DNA from: Cacajao melanocephalus
Lineage: Eukaryota; Chordata; Mammalia; Primates; Pitheciidae
Assembly: GCA_963573385.1 (NCBI GenBank)
Contig: CAUYLG010071453.1
Location: 1-64,000, forward strand
Direction: 5' to 3'
Length of the DNA stretch: 64,000 nucleotides
Below are positions 63,351 to 64,000 of this stretch, piece by piece (the first letter of the stretch is position 1; the number at the start of each line of letters is the position of its first letter). Under the pieces are notes generated by a model. That model worked only from the letters and a program-made list of their open reading frames with translations. It searched no databases and had not been told where the DNA came from. The position numbers and the translations under genes were made by a program.

Positions 63351-63390
63351 ATGAAGACAAAGATGAAAAGATGAAGAAGAAGAAGAAGAA
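63351..63390. repeat. (GAA)n-rich tail repeat
   Basis: Purine-rich extension of the monomer's A tail ending in five gaa units. Confidence 0.88.
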
Positions 63391-63391
63391 T

Positions 63392-63760
63392 TGGAATGGT
63401 CAATTTTTTTTCTAGTTTTTGGTATGTTAAGAATGTTTGCAGTATGCCCTGAACATTTTCAATATTACAGTATGAGGCTCTAAATTCTCATAAAATCTTT
63501 TAAAATCCTCCTAAGAATGCTAATTTCAGTTCTTTATGGTTTAGCAAGCAAGTATTAAATTAAATTTGATCCAAAAATTGTCTCTCATCTTCTGTTACAG
63601 CAATTTTAGTATCAGTTTCATTTCAAAGCCTATGCTATACTGTTTGTTGATCTGGGACATGAATGATGGTTTAGATCCTAGTTAATTCTCAAAGTCTTTG
63701 TGTACTTCTTTGGGGGTGTTCCACACATGCACTCCTTAGAAAGGTTCTACATACAGATTT
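63392..63760 (-). mobile_element. L1M 5'-side fragment (right part)
   Basis: 'ctagtttttggtatgttaag', 'gccctgaacattttcaatat' and 'acagtatgaggctctaaatt' continue the antisense L1M 5' side beyond the monomer. Confidence 0.65.
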
Positions 63761-63960
63761 AGGAATCTCCTGGCAGATATTTCCCTTGGATATTTCCTCT
63801 TTTATTTCCTTCCCTTTCCTTCACCTCTAGTAGGTATTTGGTAGGGCCCCATTCCAGTTATTATGGCCATATATACAGATTTCTTTCAGAGTTTCAGCTT
63901 ATCATACCATTGCATGCTTCTACACAAATGGTTCACATTATTAAGCATCTAGGGGAAAAT
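63761..63960. other. Unassigned DNA
   Basis: No element recognised; may be more L1M. Confidence 0.35.
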
Positions 63961-64000
63961 AGTATATATATATATTTTATCTCCCTATATATATATATAT
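63961..64000. repeat. (TA)n-rich run at window edge
   Basis: Two ta runs separated by ttttatctcccta, continuing past the window. Confidence 0.88.

Overview
This is AT-rich, gene-poor mammalian nuclear DNA from a primate. Alu elements of J and S type, a free left Alu monomer and L1P-type L1s sit beside mammal-wide MIR, L2, L1M and MaLR LTRs. It is most likely human or another ape. I cannot place it on a chromosome. I recognise no intact protein-coding gene, tRNA, rRNA, snRNA or CRISPR array. The open frames seen in translation are fragments of L1 ORFs, antisense shadows of repeats, or chance frames in AT-rich DNA.

Layout. 1-10 kb: a 5'-inverted L1 with exact target-site duplications (58-1347), an old Alu, and an almost complete old L1 on the minus strand (3326-9816). 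10-22 kb: an AluS, scattered L2/L1M/MIR relics, a second 5'-inverted L1 (14777-15523), an L1M 3' end, an antisense MaLR LTR (20395-20953) and long stretches with no recognisable repeat. 22.3-23.05 kb: repeat-free, motif-dense DNA that is the best candidate regulatory element. 23-27.6 kb: an L1 with a large internal deletion, then L1M and Alu. 30.5-33 kb: a 162-bp near-identical duplication of L1 3'UTR, an expanded Alu, abutting L1 pieces in an unusual order, and an MST/THE1-type LTR. 34-48 kb: MIR, L2, MLT1, Alu and L1MA pieces, a possible isolated exon (42450-42604), and an L1M split by a DNA-transposon relic. 51.3-52.4 kb: a strongly rearranged locus with tandem and inverted local copies and one Alu apparently cut into two oppositely oriented halves. 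54.9-57.9 kb: a truncated L1 with target-site duplications, an L1M 5'UTR, an MLT1-type LTR and a second mosaic local duplication. 60-64 kb: two adjacent hairpins, L1M pieces in both orientations, an AluJ and a free left Alu monomer.

No genes work together here. What stands out is how the DNA was rearranged. Two L1s carry twin-priming inversions. Three separate loci (30.6/31.5 kb, 51.3-52.4 kb, 56.5/57.8 kb) carry short locally templated copies, which suggests replication template switching rather than retrotransposition. Repeat names come from recall of consensus sequences; subfamily names are approximate.
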